Source: Erythrobacter sp047872805
GTDB taxonomy: Bacteria > Pseudomonadota > Alphaproteobacteria > Sphingomonadales > Sphingomonadaceae
Assembly: GCF_047872805.1 (NCBI RefSeq)
Contig: NZ_JBLQUK010000001.1
Span: 1 to 64,000 of the forward strand
Direction: 5' to 3'
DNA length: 64,000 nt
The notes below the pieces were generated by a model. The model saw only the letters and a program-made list of their open reading frames with translations, was not told where the DNA came from and searched no databases. Position numbers and translations under genes: made by a program. This document shows positions 1 through 9,027 of the stretch, in pieces; position 1 is the first letter of the stretch; each line of letters starts with the position of its first letter.

Positions 1-234
1 GCCTGGACCGGCCCAGCGGATGACAGCCCCGGCGACCTAAATGCAGGTCAGTCATTTGGTGCTGCTCCACCTCCTCCCCCCCCCCCCCCCCCCCCACCAC
101 CCCCCCCCCCCCCCCGTGGCCCCCCCCCCACCCCGGGGGGCCCCCCCCCCACCCGGGCCCCCCGCCCCATTGGCTCAATCAGTCAGGCAGCTTCGCCTGA
201 GACAAACTTCAACCCAAAAGCTTTGACGCTGAAG
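1..234. other. Low-complexity C-rich tract at the left edge
   Basis: Positions about 70-172 are almost uninterrupted runs of C, broken only by short A, G or T islands. This is unlike any other part of the window. On the minus strand 1-53 is open from a possible ATG, but it reads as nothing I recognise. A gene for the phosphate-permease subunit PstC would be expected here, downstream of the pstS pair, and is not visible. A small inverted repeat (CAGGC/GCCTG, 184-199) lies just past the pstS stop. I infer a sequencing or assembly artefact at a contig end rather than biology, but cannot prove it. Confidence 0.6.
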
Positions 235-1311
235 TTACTCGGCCAGAGCTTCGCTCGTCAAAGGTGTCCGACCCTCAATCACCGCCGCGCTCGCCGCCTG
301 CTGTTCTTCGGTCGCTGGGATAAGACCAATTGCCGCCAAAGGACCGCCCGCGCTCCAGCTTTGCGTCCATTGGGCGAGGTAATCCTCAAGACCCGGCGTG
401 ACCCCGAAATGTGCAGTCTTGACGTAGATATAGAGCCCACGCGACGCCGGATAGCTGCCATCGGCGATGTTCTCTGCGGTCGGGGCGACACCGTTAACGG
501 TCAAGCCGCGCACGCTGTCGGCGTTTGCTTCGAGATAGGAATAGCCGAATATGCCAACTGCGCGCGGATTGTTGGCAACCTTGCGCACAATCAGATCGTC
601 CTGTTCGCCCTGATCAAGATAGGCTTGATCGCTGCGCAGGGCATGGCAATTGCGGGCAAACGCCGCTGCGTCGCTTTCTTCTAGCGCAGCCATCGCCCCA
701 TTGGTGCGGCATACCGGCGTCATCACCAGATCGAGCAAGGCGTCGCGCGTGCCCGATGTCGCTGGTGGCCCGTAAACAAGGATCGGCTCGTTTGGCAGGC
801 TGGCATCGACATCGGCCCAATTGGCTGAAGTTTGCTCTTCACCAAACGGGTTCGCGGCCAGCGCGCGGTAGACGATGCCGGGCGTCAGATCCAGCTCGAT
901 CCCTTCGTCCAGCGCCGAGACAAAGACGATGCCGTCGCGCCCGACCTTGATTTCCATGATCCCCGAAACACCATTGGTTCCGCAGCGATTGAATTCGGTT
1001 ACCGTCATCCGGCGCGAGGCATTGACGATATCGGCGGTTGCTGGACCTTCTCCTGCGCAGAATTCCTCGATTCCTTCGCCTGATCCGGTGGAAACGATGA
1101 CCGGCGCTGCAGCGCCTTCGTTGGCTGCGACGTAATCTTCGGCCACTTTCTGAGCAAAGGGATAGACGGTGGATGAGCCCACGATCGAGATCGCTTCCGG
1201 ACCGCTTTCCGCCTCACCGCCGCATGCCGCGAGCAGCGCCAACATGGCGACCGGCGCGCCGGCAAGCAGCGCGCGAGATTTGATGATTGCGGAACAGCGG
1301 GGGGTAGTCAT
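235..1311 (-). CDS. pstS: PstS-type phosphate-binding lipoprotein, copy 1
   Basis: This is the periplasmic substrate-binding protein of the high-affinity phosphate ABC transporter, 358 aa. The N-terminus has a lipoprotein signal ending in a lipobox (LLAAC) at about residue 30. The mature part opens with the PstS-family IVGSSTVYPFA segment, followed by STGSGEGI and later GPPATSGTRDALL, which are the loops that contact phosphate in this family. The ATG at 1311 is chosen over an upstream TTG because GGAG lies 7 nt before it. It follows a paralogue by 50 bp on the same strand, so the two are probably co-transcribed. Other pst genes are not in the window; the sequence beyond its 3' end is the C-rich tract. 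Confidence 0.9.
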   Translation of the reverse strand: MTTPRCSAIIKSRALLAGAPVAMLALLAACGGEAESGPEAISIVGSSTVYPFAQKVAEDYVAANEGAAAPVIVSTGSGEGIEEFCAGEGPATADIVNASRRMTVTEFNRCGTNGVSGIMEIKVGRDGIVFVSALDEGIELDLTPGIVYRALAANPFGEEQTSANWADVDASLPNEPILVYGPPATSGTRDALLDLVMTPVCRTNGAMAALEESDAAAFARNCHALRSDQAYLDQGEQDDLIVRKVANNPRAVGIFGYSYLEANADSVRGLTVNGVAPTAENIADGSYPASRGLYIYVKTAHFGVTPGLEDYLAQWTQSWSAGGPLAAIGLIPATEEQQAASAAVIEGRTPLTSEALAE

Positions 1312-1361
1312 GATTTGCTCCAATTCAAACAGTTGTGAAGGTTCGGGCCAGTTGCGGCCAG

Positions 1362-2423
1362 TTATTCAGCAGCCTTTTCGCCTGTCAGGTCAGCGCGGGT
1401 CATTGTGATTAACTCGCTCACGCGGCGGGCGTTCAAGGCCATCGCATCCGGCGGTGATGCGACCATGCCGATCGCTGCCAGCGAACCACCTGCGGCCCAG
1501 CTGTTCACCCATTCCTGCAAATACAGATCAATGCCCGGGATCGCGCGCATATGCGCTTTCTTGACATAGACATAAAGCGGGCGAGCGCCGGGATAGGCAA
1601 AGCTCGAAATATTTTCATAGGTCGGATCGACGCCGTTCATCGGCAGGCCTTGCACCTTGTCGTCGTTTTCTTCGAGATAGGAAAAGCCGAAAACGCCGAC
1701 CGAGCGCGGATTGCTCTCGATCTTCTGGACGATCAGATTGTCCTGCTCGCCCTGATCGACATAGGACCCGTCGGACCGTACTTCGGTGCAAATCTGTTGA
1801 TGACGGTCGCTGTCCGTTTCCTTGAGTGCCGCCATTTCAGGATTGGTGTCGCAGCCAACCTCTAGCACCAGTTCCTTGAGCGCATCGCGGGTGCCCGATG
1901 TGCTGGGCGGGCCGTACACCAGGATCGGCTCATCCGGCAAAGCAGGATCAACATCGGCCCAAGTTTGCGCGGTCTGTTCACGGCCATAGGGCTTCGCTGC
2001 AAGCGCTTCATAAACCGTCTTGGGCGACAAATTGAGCATGATCCCGCCGCTCGCCGATGCAAAGGCGATCCCATCAAGTCCGACCTGCAACTCGATGATT
2101 TCGGTCACGCCATTGGCCTGACATTTGTCAAACTCGCTGACCTTCATCCGGCGCGAGGCGTTGGCCATATCCGGCGTGTCGGCGCCGACACCCTGACAAA
2201 AGAGCTGAATTCCGCCCCCTGTGCCGGTCGACTCGATCAAGGGCGACTTGTATTCAGGGTTCGACCGGGAAAAACTTTCGGCAACCTGTTTGGCGAACGG
2301 GTAAACGGTTGAAGACCCGACGGCCCGGATAGAATCGCGCGCGCCGCCCGCGCCGCTGTCGCACCCGGACAGCGCAATTGCTGCGAGCCCGCAAAAGCCA
2401 AGAAGAAATTTGCCGCGTGCCAT
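1362..2423 (-). CDS. pstS: PstS-type phosphate-binding lipoprotein, copy 2
   Basis: This is a second phosphate-binding protein of 353 aa, clearly homologous to the downstream copy. Shared blocks include VGSSTVYPFA, STGTGGGIQLFC, NASRRMKVSEF, GPPSTSGTRDAL and DQGEQDNLIV. The signal sequence ends in a lipobox (ALSGC). The annotated ATG at 2423 has GAGGG 6 nt upstream; the longer TTG form would add seven residues without a ribosome site. Divergence between the copies is spread along the length, which suggests an old tandem duplication. An 11-bp direct repeat resembling a PHO box lies about 40-60 bp upstream, fitting phosphate-starvation control. One copy may differ in affinity or ligand; that is inference. 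Confidence 0.9.
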   Translation of the reverse strand: MARGKFLLGFCGLAAIALSGCDSGAGGARDSIRAVGSSTVYPFAKQVAESFSRSNPEYKSPLIESTGTGGGIQLFCQGVGADTPDMANASRRMKVSEFDKCQANGVTEIIELQVGLDGIAFASASGGIMLNLSPKTVYEALAAKPYGREQTAQTWADVDPALPDEPILVYGPPSTSGTRDALKELVLEVGCDTNPEMAALKETDSDRHQQICTEVRSDGSYVDQGEQDNLIVQKIESNPRSVGVFGFSYLEENDDKVQGLPMNGVDPTYENISSFAYPGARPLYVYVKKAHMRAIPGIDLYLQEWVNSWAAGGSLAAIGMVASPPDAMALNARRVSELITMTRADLTGEKAAE

Positions 2424-2464
2424 GAAACCCTCGTGATTGTCCAAGGAAGTCCGCTAGGCCGCCT

Positions 2465-2486
2465 CTGTGACAGCGGCGTGACGCTG
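2465..2486 (-). promoter_or_regulatory. PHO-box-like direct repeat upstream of the pstS pair
   Basis: Read on the minus strand, two 11-base units follow one another, each with GTCAC at the same internal position (CAGCGTCACGC then CGCTGTCACAG). Direct repeats of TGTCA-type cores at 11-bp spacing are the known architecture of PhoB sites. It sits 42-63 bp before the pstS start codon. No -10 element is obvious to me. Confidence 0.4.
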
Positions 2487-2646
2487 TTTCGCGGGGTGGA
2501 ACGTTGCTGCATGGTACGACCATACAGGCGATCACCGAACCGCCTGCTACCTTGCTTCCAAATAGCTGCAATTGCGTAACTTTCCCGGCACTGCCGCAGG
2601 CTCGATTTAAGAGGATCGTAAGAAGCAGCAGGCTATTGGTCGGCCT

Positions 2647-4374
2647 GTGAACTTGCGGCCCATCTTGACCTTGCTGATTTCGCTGTTCGGCGTGGGCGCG
2701 GCAATGCTGTCTGCGCCGGTTATCGCCAGCACGAATCCGGTCCCGAATTGCATCGCAAAGGTCCCCGATCAGATAACTCTGGTCGAGACCGGATCTGCCA
2801 GTTTGGATTGGCGCTGCGACGGGTCAGTTCCCAAGCTCGGGCCGGGCCGAATTGCGGTGCGTTTGGTGCCCACGGACGATACCGCAGCCTATCTCGAAAC
2901 CCGCACCGGCTATCTGCATTCGCTCAGCGTGATCGCCTTTCGTGGTGCGCGGGCACTTGCCGGGGTGACTTATCCCGCAAGCACATTGAAATCGGGCACG
3001 GCGGAGGTGTCCTTTGCCGCCCGATTGCCCGATACCAATCAGCGCGCTGACAGCTATATCGCCGTGTTCGAAGGTGCCGAGTTTCCAACAACGATCGGCC
3101 ACGCGCAGCTTGTCTCAAAACCCGTAAGCGAGCGTCTGGATGCCGAATGGCAGCGCGTCACATTGGCCATGTTCGTGGGCTTTCTACTATTGCCCGTGAT
3201 CCTTAATCTGGGGTTTTTCCGGGCATTGCGCGCCGAGTTTCTGCTCTGGCATGCGCTGCTGGCTTTTTCGATGGCAGCCCACCTGATGACCAGCGGCCTG
3301 ATTGCGGTTTACTGGCCGATCGATATCATTGCCATGACCGATCTTGCGATCAGCACATTCGGACTTGTCGTTATCGCTGCGATCATGTTTGCCACCCGGC
3401 TGGTGGAAACGGATCGCCAATCGCACAGATTGCGGCGACTACTCGAATATTCGGTGATATCAATAATCCTGATTACGGTCCTGCGCATGGCGCGGATCGA
3501 TGCATTTGAGCCCTATTCGGCCAAGGTCTATTTCGCTTCGTTCCTGCCGGTCCTGATCCTGATGGTGTGGTTCGTCATCGACGCCGCGCGCAGGGGGAGC
3601 CGCGCGGTGTGGTTTCAGATCATCGCTTGGGTCCCGTTTCTCGTGCTGGCCTTGCTGCGGATCGGCAGCATGTTGGGAACCGATGCCGGCTATCTCGAAG
3701 CGCCGTGGCTATTTCGCGTGGGAACGGTGACCGAGGTTATTTTTACCGCATTGGGCGTGGTCGACCGGGTGATGGCATTGAAGCGCGAACGCGACATCGC
3801 CCAGGCGCAGGCATACAATTTGATCCAGATCAGCGAGCAAGACTCATTGACTGGCCTGCCCAATCGGCGAATGCTCGAAAGCCGTTTTGATGATTTGCGC
3901 GAACAGGGCTTCGATACATTTGCGCTGCTTGATCTCGACAAGTTCAAGGATATCAATGATCTTTTCGGGCATCAGGTCGGAGATCAGGCGCTTATCGCCT
4001 GCGCTTCAGCGATCCGGGGAGGTAGTGACCGCGACACTATTGCGGTGCGACTGGGAGGTGAGGAATTTGTAGTCCTCGCTCGAGGCAAGCGCAGCGTCGA
4101 GCGGGTTGAGGCGCTGCGTCAGGCGATCCCGCTGCGGATTGCGGGCGCGGTCAAAGGGCTGGACCGACCCGTTACAGCCAGCATGGGCGTGGTTGAACTG
4201 CCGCGCGCCTCGCGCGGTCTAATGACCTTTGAGGACCTCTATTCGCGCGCCGACCAATTGCTTTACGAAGCAAAATCGTCGGGCCGTAACCGCATGTATT
4301 TCGAACGGTTGAGCGTCTTTGAAAAGGCGCCGAAAATACGTTCAGGGATGCGCGATAAGGAACAAGCAGCCTGA
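2647..4374 (+). CDS. Membrane-anchored GGDEF diguanylate cyclase with 7TM sensor
   Basis: This is a probable c-di-GMP synthase of 575 aa. Order of parts: signal peptide (about 1-28), extracytoplasmic beta-rich domain (about 30-165, in the style of 7TMR-DISM extracellular domains), six or seven membrane helices (about 170-375), a short linker, then the GGDEF domain (about 395-560). The signature reads GGEEF within RLGGEEFVVL, and the catalytic-side block is DSLTGLPNRR. The usual inhibitory RxxD site just before GGEEF is not conserved (DTIAVR instead), so product feedback may be absent. The start is GTG at 2647 with a weak ribosome site. It is divergent from pstS and convergent with the thioesterase gene. 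The ligand of the sensor is unknown. Confidence 0.88.
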   Translation: MNLRPILTLLISLFGVGAAMLSAPVIASTNPVPNCIAKVPDQITLVETGSASLDWRCDGSVPKLGPGRIAVRLVPTDDTAAYLETRTGYLHSLSVIAFRGARALAGVTYPASTLKSGTAEVSFAARLPDTNQRADSYIAVFEGAEFPTTIGHAQLVSKPVSERLDAEWQRVTLAMFVGFLLLPVILNLGFFRALRAEFLLWHALLAFSMAAHLMTSGLIAVYWPIDIIAMTDLAISTFGLVVIAAIMFATRLVETDRQSHRLRRLLEYSVISIILITVLRMARIDAFEPYSAKVYFASFLPVLILMVWFVIDAARRGSRAVWFQIIAWVPFLVLALLRIGSMLGTDAGYLEAPWLFRVGTVTEVIFTALGVVDRVMALKRERDIAQAQAYNLIQISEQDSLTGLPNRRMLESRFDDLREQGFDTFALLDLDKFKDINDLFGHQVGDQALIACASAIRGGSDRDTIAVRLGGEEFVVLARGKRSVERVEALRQAIPLRIAGAVKGLDRPVTASMGVVELPRASRGLMTFEDLYSRADQLLYEAKSSGRNRMYFERLSVFEKAPKIRSGMRDKEQAA

Positions 4375-4381
4375 ACCAGCC

Positions 4382-4783
4382 CTAGGCATGGAAGGGCGCA
4401 AGCACTTCGGGTCGCACCCGCGCCAACCGCCCGCTGGCACGGTCAATCATCGCCCAAAAGGTTGATGCGCTGACCAGCTGTTTGCCGCTTTCATCGGTGA
4501 ATTCGACGCGGCGCAATGACTTCGCGCCCTGCGCCGGGCCATCAATCCAGGTGGTCGCAGTGACCGTCTCGCCATTGGCGATATTGCCGCGATAATCGAT
4601 CTCGTGCCGCACCACGACCCAGAAGAACGCGGCGCGATCTTGTGGGCGCGCCACACTCTCCCAATGCGCGGTCGCCATGTCCTGAATCCACTGCACCCAC
4701 ACGGTGTTGTTCACATGGCCAAGCTGATCGATATGCCCGGGCTCGGCAGTGTAGGTTCGGGTGAAGCGGTTCGGCTCGCTCAT
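4382..4783 (-). CDS. Acyl-CoA thioesterase, 4HBT hot-dog family
   Basis: This is a 133-aa single hot-dog domain protein. The block DQLGHVNNTVWVQWIQD near residue 20 is the family active-site segment, with the Asp and the HVNN turn. It probably hydrolyses an acyl-CoA or acyl-ACP thioester in the cytoplasm; the substrate cannot be read from sequence. The start ATG at 4783 overlaps the TGA of the upstream peptidase gene (ATGA), implying translational coupling. An upstream in-frame start inside the peptidase gene is possible but not needed. Confidence 0.8.
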   Translation of the reverse strand: MSEPNRFTRTYTAEPGHIDQLGHVNNTVWVQWIQDMATAHWESVARPQDRAAFFWVVVRHEIDYRGNIANGETVTATTWIDGPAQGAKSLRRVEFTDESGKQLVSASTFWAMIDRASGRLARVRPEVLAPFHA

Positions 4784-6891
4784 TTTTCCCCGGTCATCCC
4801 CATCTGCCACAGGATGAAGGCGAATTCCTCCGCCGTTTCCTTGAGGCTGTTCCAGCGCCCCGACTGACCGCCATGGCCTGCGCCCATGTTGGTCTTCATC
4901 AGCAGTACATTGTCGTCAGTCTTCATGTTGCGCAGGCGCGCGACCCATTTGGCCGGTTCCCAATAGGTGACGCGCGGATCGTTTAGCCCTGCGGTCACCA
5001 ACATCGGCGGGTAATCCTGCGCCTTCACCTGATCGTAGGGGCTATAGCTGAGGATATAGGCAAAGGCCGCCTTGTCCGTAATCGGATTGCCCCATTCCTG
5101 CCATTCGCCCGGCGTGAGCGGCAGTTTCTCGTTGAGCATGGTGTTCAGCACATCGACAAACGGCACCGCCGCGACAATCGCGCCATATTGCTTGGGGTCC
5201 TGATTGACGATCGCGCCCATCAACTCGCCCCCCGCCGAACCGCCGCTGGCGGTTACCATGCCCTCAGCAGTGTATCCTTGCGCGATCAAGCCGCGCCCTA
5301 CATCGACAAAATCGTTGAAAGTGTTGGCGCGTTCAAACAGCTTGCCTTGCAGATACCAGCGCCGCCCCAGATCATCGCCGCCGCGGATATGTGCGATGGC
5401 ATAGGCAAAGCCGCGATCAACCAGAGAGAGCCGCGTGGTCGAAAACCCCGGCGGGACGGCATAGCCATAGGCCCCGTAGGCATAAAGATGCAGCGGCCCC
5501 GGCCCTTCGATGCCTTGCGCCGCAAGGATTTCTGCGCGGTCCTTGCGCATCACCACGCTGACCGGAACCATTGTCCCATCGCGCGCCTGCACCGTCAGCC
5601 GCTCGGTGGTGTAGAGCGCAGCATCGTAACCGCTGGGAATTTCCTGCTGCTTGAGCAGTTCGAGCGATCCGCCCGCGACATCGTAGTCATAGACCGATTC
5701 GGGTGTGACCATGCTTTCATAGGAAAGCCGCAGTTTGGTCTGCGCATATTCGGGATTGTTCGACAATCCGGCGGTGTAGCTGGTTTCGGGAAAGGCAATC
5801 GGCTTTGCCGCTGTGGGTGCGTCGTAGCTGCGGATCTGCAACTGATCGAGACCGCCAAGGCGACCTTCGGTGACGAAGAACTGTTCGAACAGGTCGAAAT
5901 CGGTGAGGTAGAATTCATCCGATCCGGCAATCACCGTCTGCCAGTCGCCGGGCGTTGCTAGGTCCGCCTTCGCGAGCCGGAAATTGATGTGATCATCATT
6001 GGTCCAAACCCAGACTTCGCCTTCTCGGATATCGACGCTGTATTCCACCCCTCTGCGCCGCTCCTTCACCAGCGTCAGCGGCGCGGTGGGGTTGGCGGCG
6101 GAGACAATGCGCACTTCGCTTGTCTCATTGTCGCCGGTGGAGATGATGAGGTAATCCTCCTGCGCCGATAGCCCCGCGCCCACACCAAAGCTTTCGTCCT
6201 CCTCCTTATAGAGAACAACATCTTCCTCCACGCTCGTGCCCAGCACATGCAGCCGGGCCTCCAGCGTGCGCCATTCCTCGGTCGAGGGGCCATAGACAAG
6301 CGCGGTGTCGCCCGCGACCCAGACCAGATCGCTGCGCAGATTGGGGATTTCATCGGCGAGCAGTTCGCCCGTCTGCAAATCCTTGATCCGAGCGGTATAA
6401 CGTTCCGCACCGCTGGTATCGGTGGAATAGGCCATCAAACGCCCATTCTGGCTGATCGAAAGCGCGCCAAGGCTGAAATATTCATGCCCATCCGCCAGCG
6501 CATTTTCGTCCATGATCAGCTGGGCATCGCCGCCTGCCACGGGCTTGCGGTAATGTTTGCGGTATTGCGCGCCTTCTTCGAATTCGGACCAGTAGAGATA
6601 GTCGCCCATGCGCTGCGGCACGGTGCTGTCGTCCTCCTTGATCCGGCTTCGCATTTCGGTGAAGAGCGCTTCGGTCAGTTCGGCCTGCGGAGCCATCTGC
6701 GCCTCGAAATACGCATTCTCCGCCTTCACGTAATCGAGCACGTCCTCGTCATCGACGGTGGGATAGGATTTGTCGTAAAGCCAATCATAGGGATCGCTGA
6801 TGGTAATCCCGTGGTGGGTGTAGCTGTGTTCGCGCTGTTCTGCGATGGGCGGTGAAGTTGGGGTTGGCGTCGTGGTCGCGCTATCGGGCAC
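4780..6891 (-). CDS. S9 prolyl oligopeptidase family protein (oligopeptidase B-like)
   Basis: This is a serine peptidase of 703 aa, cleaving short peptides. It begins with the family opening (HHGITISDPYDWLYD), runs through a beta-propeller (about 70-410), and ends in an alpha/beta-hydrolase domain. The nucleophile elbow is GGSAGGELMGA. The Asp is in GLNDPRV and the His in MGAGHGGQSGR, so the catalytic triad is complete. The open frame begins at GTG 6891. Directly upstream, in the same frame, lie an amber codon (6904-6906) and before that a complete signal peptide starting at ATG 7002. Homologues in related bacteria are often exported. The gene may therefore be a signal-less cytoplasmic form with re-initiation at GTG, a nonsense mutant, or a sequencing error. 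Confidence 0.88.
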   Translation of the reverse strand: MPDSATTTPTPTSPPIAEQREHSYTHHGITISDPYDWLYDKSYPTVDDEDVLDYVKAENAYFEAQMAPQAELTEALFTEMRSRIKEDDSTVPQRMGDYLYWSEFEEGAQYRKHYRKPVAGGDAQLIMDENALADGHEYFSLGALSISQNGRLMAYSTDTSGAERYTARIKDLQTGELLADEIPNLRSDLVWVAGDTALVYGPSTEEWRTLEARLHVLGTSVEEDVVLYKEEDESFGVGAGLSAQEDYLIISTGDNETSEVRIVSAANPTAPLTLVKERRRGVEYSVDIREGEVWVWTNDDHINFRLAKADLATPGDWQTVIAGSDEFYLTDFDLFEQFFVTEGRLGGLDQLQIRSYDAPTAAKPIAFPETSYTAGLSNNPEYAQTKLRLSYESMVTPESVYDYDVAGGSLELLKQQEIPSGYDAALYTTERLTVQARDGTMVPVSVVMRKDRAEILAAQGIEGPGPLHLYAYGAYGYAVPPGFSTTRLSLVDRGFAYAIAHIRGGDDLGRRWYLQGKLFERANTFNDFVDVGRGLIAQGYTAEGMVTASGGSAGGELMGAIVNQDPKQYGAIVAAVPFVDVLNTMLNEKLPLTPGEWQEWGNPITDKAAFAYILSYSPYDQVKAQDYPPMLVTAGLNDPRVTYWEPAKWVARLRNMKTDDNVLLMKTNMGAGHGGQSGRWNSLKETAEEFAFILWQMGMTGEK

Positions 6892-6903
6892 TGGGCTGTT
6901 TCC

Positions 6904-7002
6904 CTATTGGGTATCGGCGGATGCCGCGCCGGCAGTCATAATCGCAAGCGCAACAGCGCAAACCAAGACAGCCCTGTTCAGAACAGGTGATCGGGTTTTC
7001 AT
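6904..7002 (-). other. Orphan signal-peptide reading frame ending in amber, in frame with the S9 peptidase
   Basis: From ATG 7002 the minus strand encodes 32 residues and then TAG (6904-6906). The peptide starts MKTRS, has a hydrophobic core (AVLVCAVALAIMTAG) and ends in a signal-peptidase-like ASA followed by DTQ. Five sense codons after the TAG, in the same frame, comes the GTG taken as the peptidase start. I traced every codon from 7002 to 6889 and found no frameshift. The layout is what an exported peptidase gene with one nonsense codon would look like. Confidence 0.65.
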
Positions 7003-7131
7003 CACGGCGAGAATTTCCTTGGGCATTGCGGCTCGGGTGGAAAGCCGCGGGCAAGCGGCCTATGTGAGGGTTTCTAACCATAGATCCTTGCGCGGCAAGA
7101 GCATGCGCGAAGCAATCCGGGGAACGACGAA

Positions 7132-8949
7132 ATGCTGATGCAAACCCACCAAGCCCGCCTCAAAGCCTTGCGCGAAGAATTGAAGCGCCGCGATCTGGAC
7201 GGCTTCATCATCCCGATCTCCGATGAACACATGAGCGAATATGTCGGCGAATATGCGCAGCGGCTGAACTGGCTCACCGGATTTGGCGGGTCGGCCGGGT
7301 TTGCCGCGGTCACGCTCAATCATGCGGCGATATTCGTCGATGGGCGCTACACCGTTCAGGTGCGCGATCAGGTCGACGAAAGCCTGTTCGAATATCGCAG
7401 CATTCCCGGCGATCGTCTGGGCGACTGGCTGGTCGAGGTCTGCGAAGCCGGAGCAAAGATCGCCTACGATCCTTGGCTCCACACATGGAGCTGGGTCGAA
7501 GGGCTGGAAAAGATCGTCGAAGCAGGCCGGATTACGATGGTTCCAGCGGGCAGCAACCCGATCGACGCCGTGTGGGCCGATCAGCCAGAGCCCTCCGACG
7601 CGCAGGCGGTCGTCCACGCCGAAGACCTCGCCGGCCGACCATCGGCGGACAAACGCGCGGCGGTGGCCGACTGGCTTACCGATCAGGGGCTGGACGCGGT
7701 GGTGATCCCGGCACTCGATTCGATTGCCTGGCTACTCAATATCAGGGGTAGTGACGTGGCACACACTCCGGTCGCGCTGTCTTACGTGATCGCGCATAGC
7801 GACGGGCATGCGGAATTGTTCATTGCGCCCGGGAAAGTCACACCCGAGCTGGTGCAGCATCTTGGCAATGCCGTGACCGTGCGTCCGCGCGCTGAATTCG
7901 CCCCGGCACTGGCAGGCGAGCTTGCGGGTAAGCGAGTCAGCGTCGATCCCGATTTCGGCGTGGTCGGCATTGCGCAGGCGCTGCGCGCGGGCGGCGCGAA
8001 ATTCACCTTCAAACAGGACCCGACGATCCTTGCCAAAGCGGTCAAGAACCCCGCCGAGGTGCAGGGGCACCGCGACGCGCAGGCGCGCGATGGGGCAGCG
8101 GTCAGCCGGTTCCTGCGCTGGCTCGAAGTAACCGCACCCGCGGGCGAGATCGACGAACTCACCGCCGCAGCAAAACTCGAAGGCTTCCGCCGCGAACACG
8201 GCGACCTGCGCGACACCAGCTTCGACACGATTTCCGCCGCCGCCGGACACGCCGCGCTGCCGCATTACAAGGTCGATGAGGAAAGCAACATTCCGATTCC
8301 GCCCGGTTCGATCTATCTGGTGGATTCGGGCGGCCAGTATCCCGCCGGGACCACTGATATCACCCGCACCGTGTGGATCGACACGCCCGCAGGCAGCGAA
8401 CCAACAGCGGAAATGAAGGACCGCTTCACCCGCGTGCTGAAAGGTCACATCCAGATCGACCGCGCGGTGTTCCCGGAAGGCACTTGCGGCGGCCAGATCG
8501 ACATCTTGGCGCGGCAATATCTGTGGGAAGCCGGGGTCGATTACGCCCACGGCACCGGCCACGGGGTCGGCAGTTTCCTAGGCGTCCACGAAGGCCCGCA
8601 ACGCATTGCCAAGCCCGGCGGCGGGCAGGCCGGAACTGCGCAGGAATTGCTGGCAGGCATGATCCTGTCGAACGAACCGGGCTATTACAAACCGGGTGCA
8701 TTCGGGATCCGGATCGAAAATCTCGTGCTGACAGTCGAACGCGAGATTGACGGCGCAGAGGGCCACTCTCTCGGTTTTGACTGCCTTACATTCGTGCCGA
8801 TTGATCGCCGCCTGATCGACCGCGACCTTCTGACAGACAGCGAGATCGCATGGCTTGATGCTTATCACGCAAAGGTTCGGGCGATTGTCGCTCCGCAACT
8901 TTCAAGTGATGACCTCGCGTGGCTGGAGGCGCAGACTGCGGCGCTCTGA
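7132..8949 (+). CDS. Xaa-Pro aminopeptidase (aminopeptidase P, M24B)
   Basis: This is a cytoplasmic metallopeptidase that removes an N-terminal residue before proline. At 605 aa it has the long three-part layout: two creatinase-like N-terminal domains (about 1-300) and a pita-bread catalytic domain (about 310-540), with a short C-terminal helical extension. Metal-binding segments are visible: VDSGGQYPAGTTDITRT (two Asp), HGTGHGVGSFLGVHE (His), NEPGYY (Glu) and GIRIENL (Glu). ATG 7132 follows a GGGGAACGA ribosome site. The gene is divergent from the S9 peptidase, with about 130 bp between the two outer starts, so the two peptidases may share a control region. Confidence 0.92.
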   Translation: MLMQTHQARLKALREELKRRDLDGFIIPISDEHMSEYVGEYAQRLNWLTGFGGSAGFAAVTLNHAAIFVDGRYTVQVRDQVDESLFEYRSIPGDRLGDWLVEVCEAGAKIAYDPWLHTWSWVEGLEKIVEAGRITMVPAGSNPIDAVWADQPEPSDAQAVVHAEDLAGRPSADKRAAVADWLTDQGLDAVVIPALDSIAWLLNIRGSDVAHTPVALSYVIAHSDGHAELFIAPGKVTPELVQHLGNAVTVRPRAEFAPALAGELAGKRVSVDPDFGVVGIAQALRAGGAKFTFKQDPTILAKAVKNPAEVQGHRDAQARDGAAVSRFLRWLEVTAPAGEIDELTAAAKLEGFRREHGDLRDTSFDTISAAAGHAALPHYKVDEESNIPIPPGSIYLVDSGGQYPAGTTDITRTVWIDTPAGSEPTAEMKDRFTRVLKGHIQIDRAVFPEGTCGGQIDILARQYLWEAGVDYAHGTGHGVGSFLGVHEGPQRIAKPGGGQAGTAQELLAGMILSNEPGYYKPGAFGIRIENLVLTVEREIDGAEGHSLGFDCLTFVPIDRRLIDRDLLTDSEIAWLDAYHAKVRAIVAPQLSSDDLAWLEAQTAAL

Positions 8950-9027
8950 CGGGCGATTGCACCGAAACAGATGTTCTAGTATTGTTCTCATATTCCGAGT
9001 CGCACAGGCGACTGCGGCAAAGGGAGA

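Noticed and set aside
5188..5961. 257-codon plus-strand frame inside the S9 peptidase gene
   Set aside because: It is antisense to a complete catalytic domain with an intact triad; no independent support.
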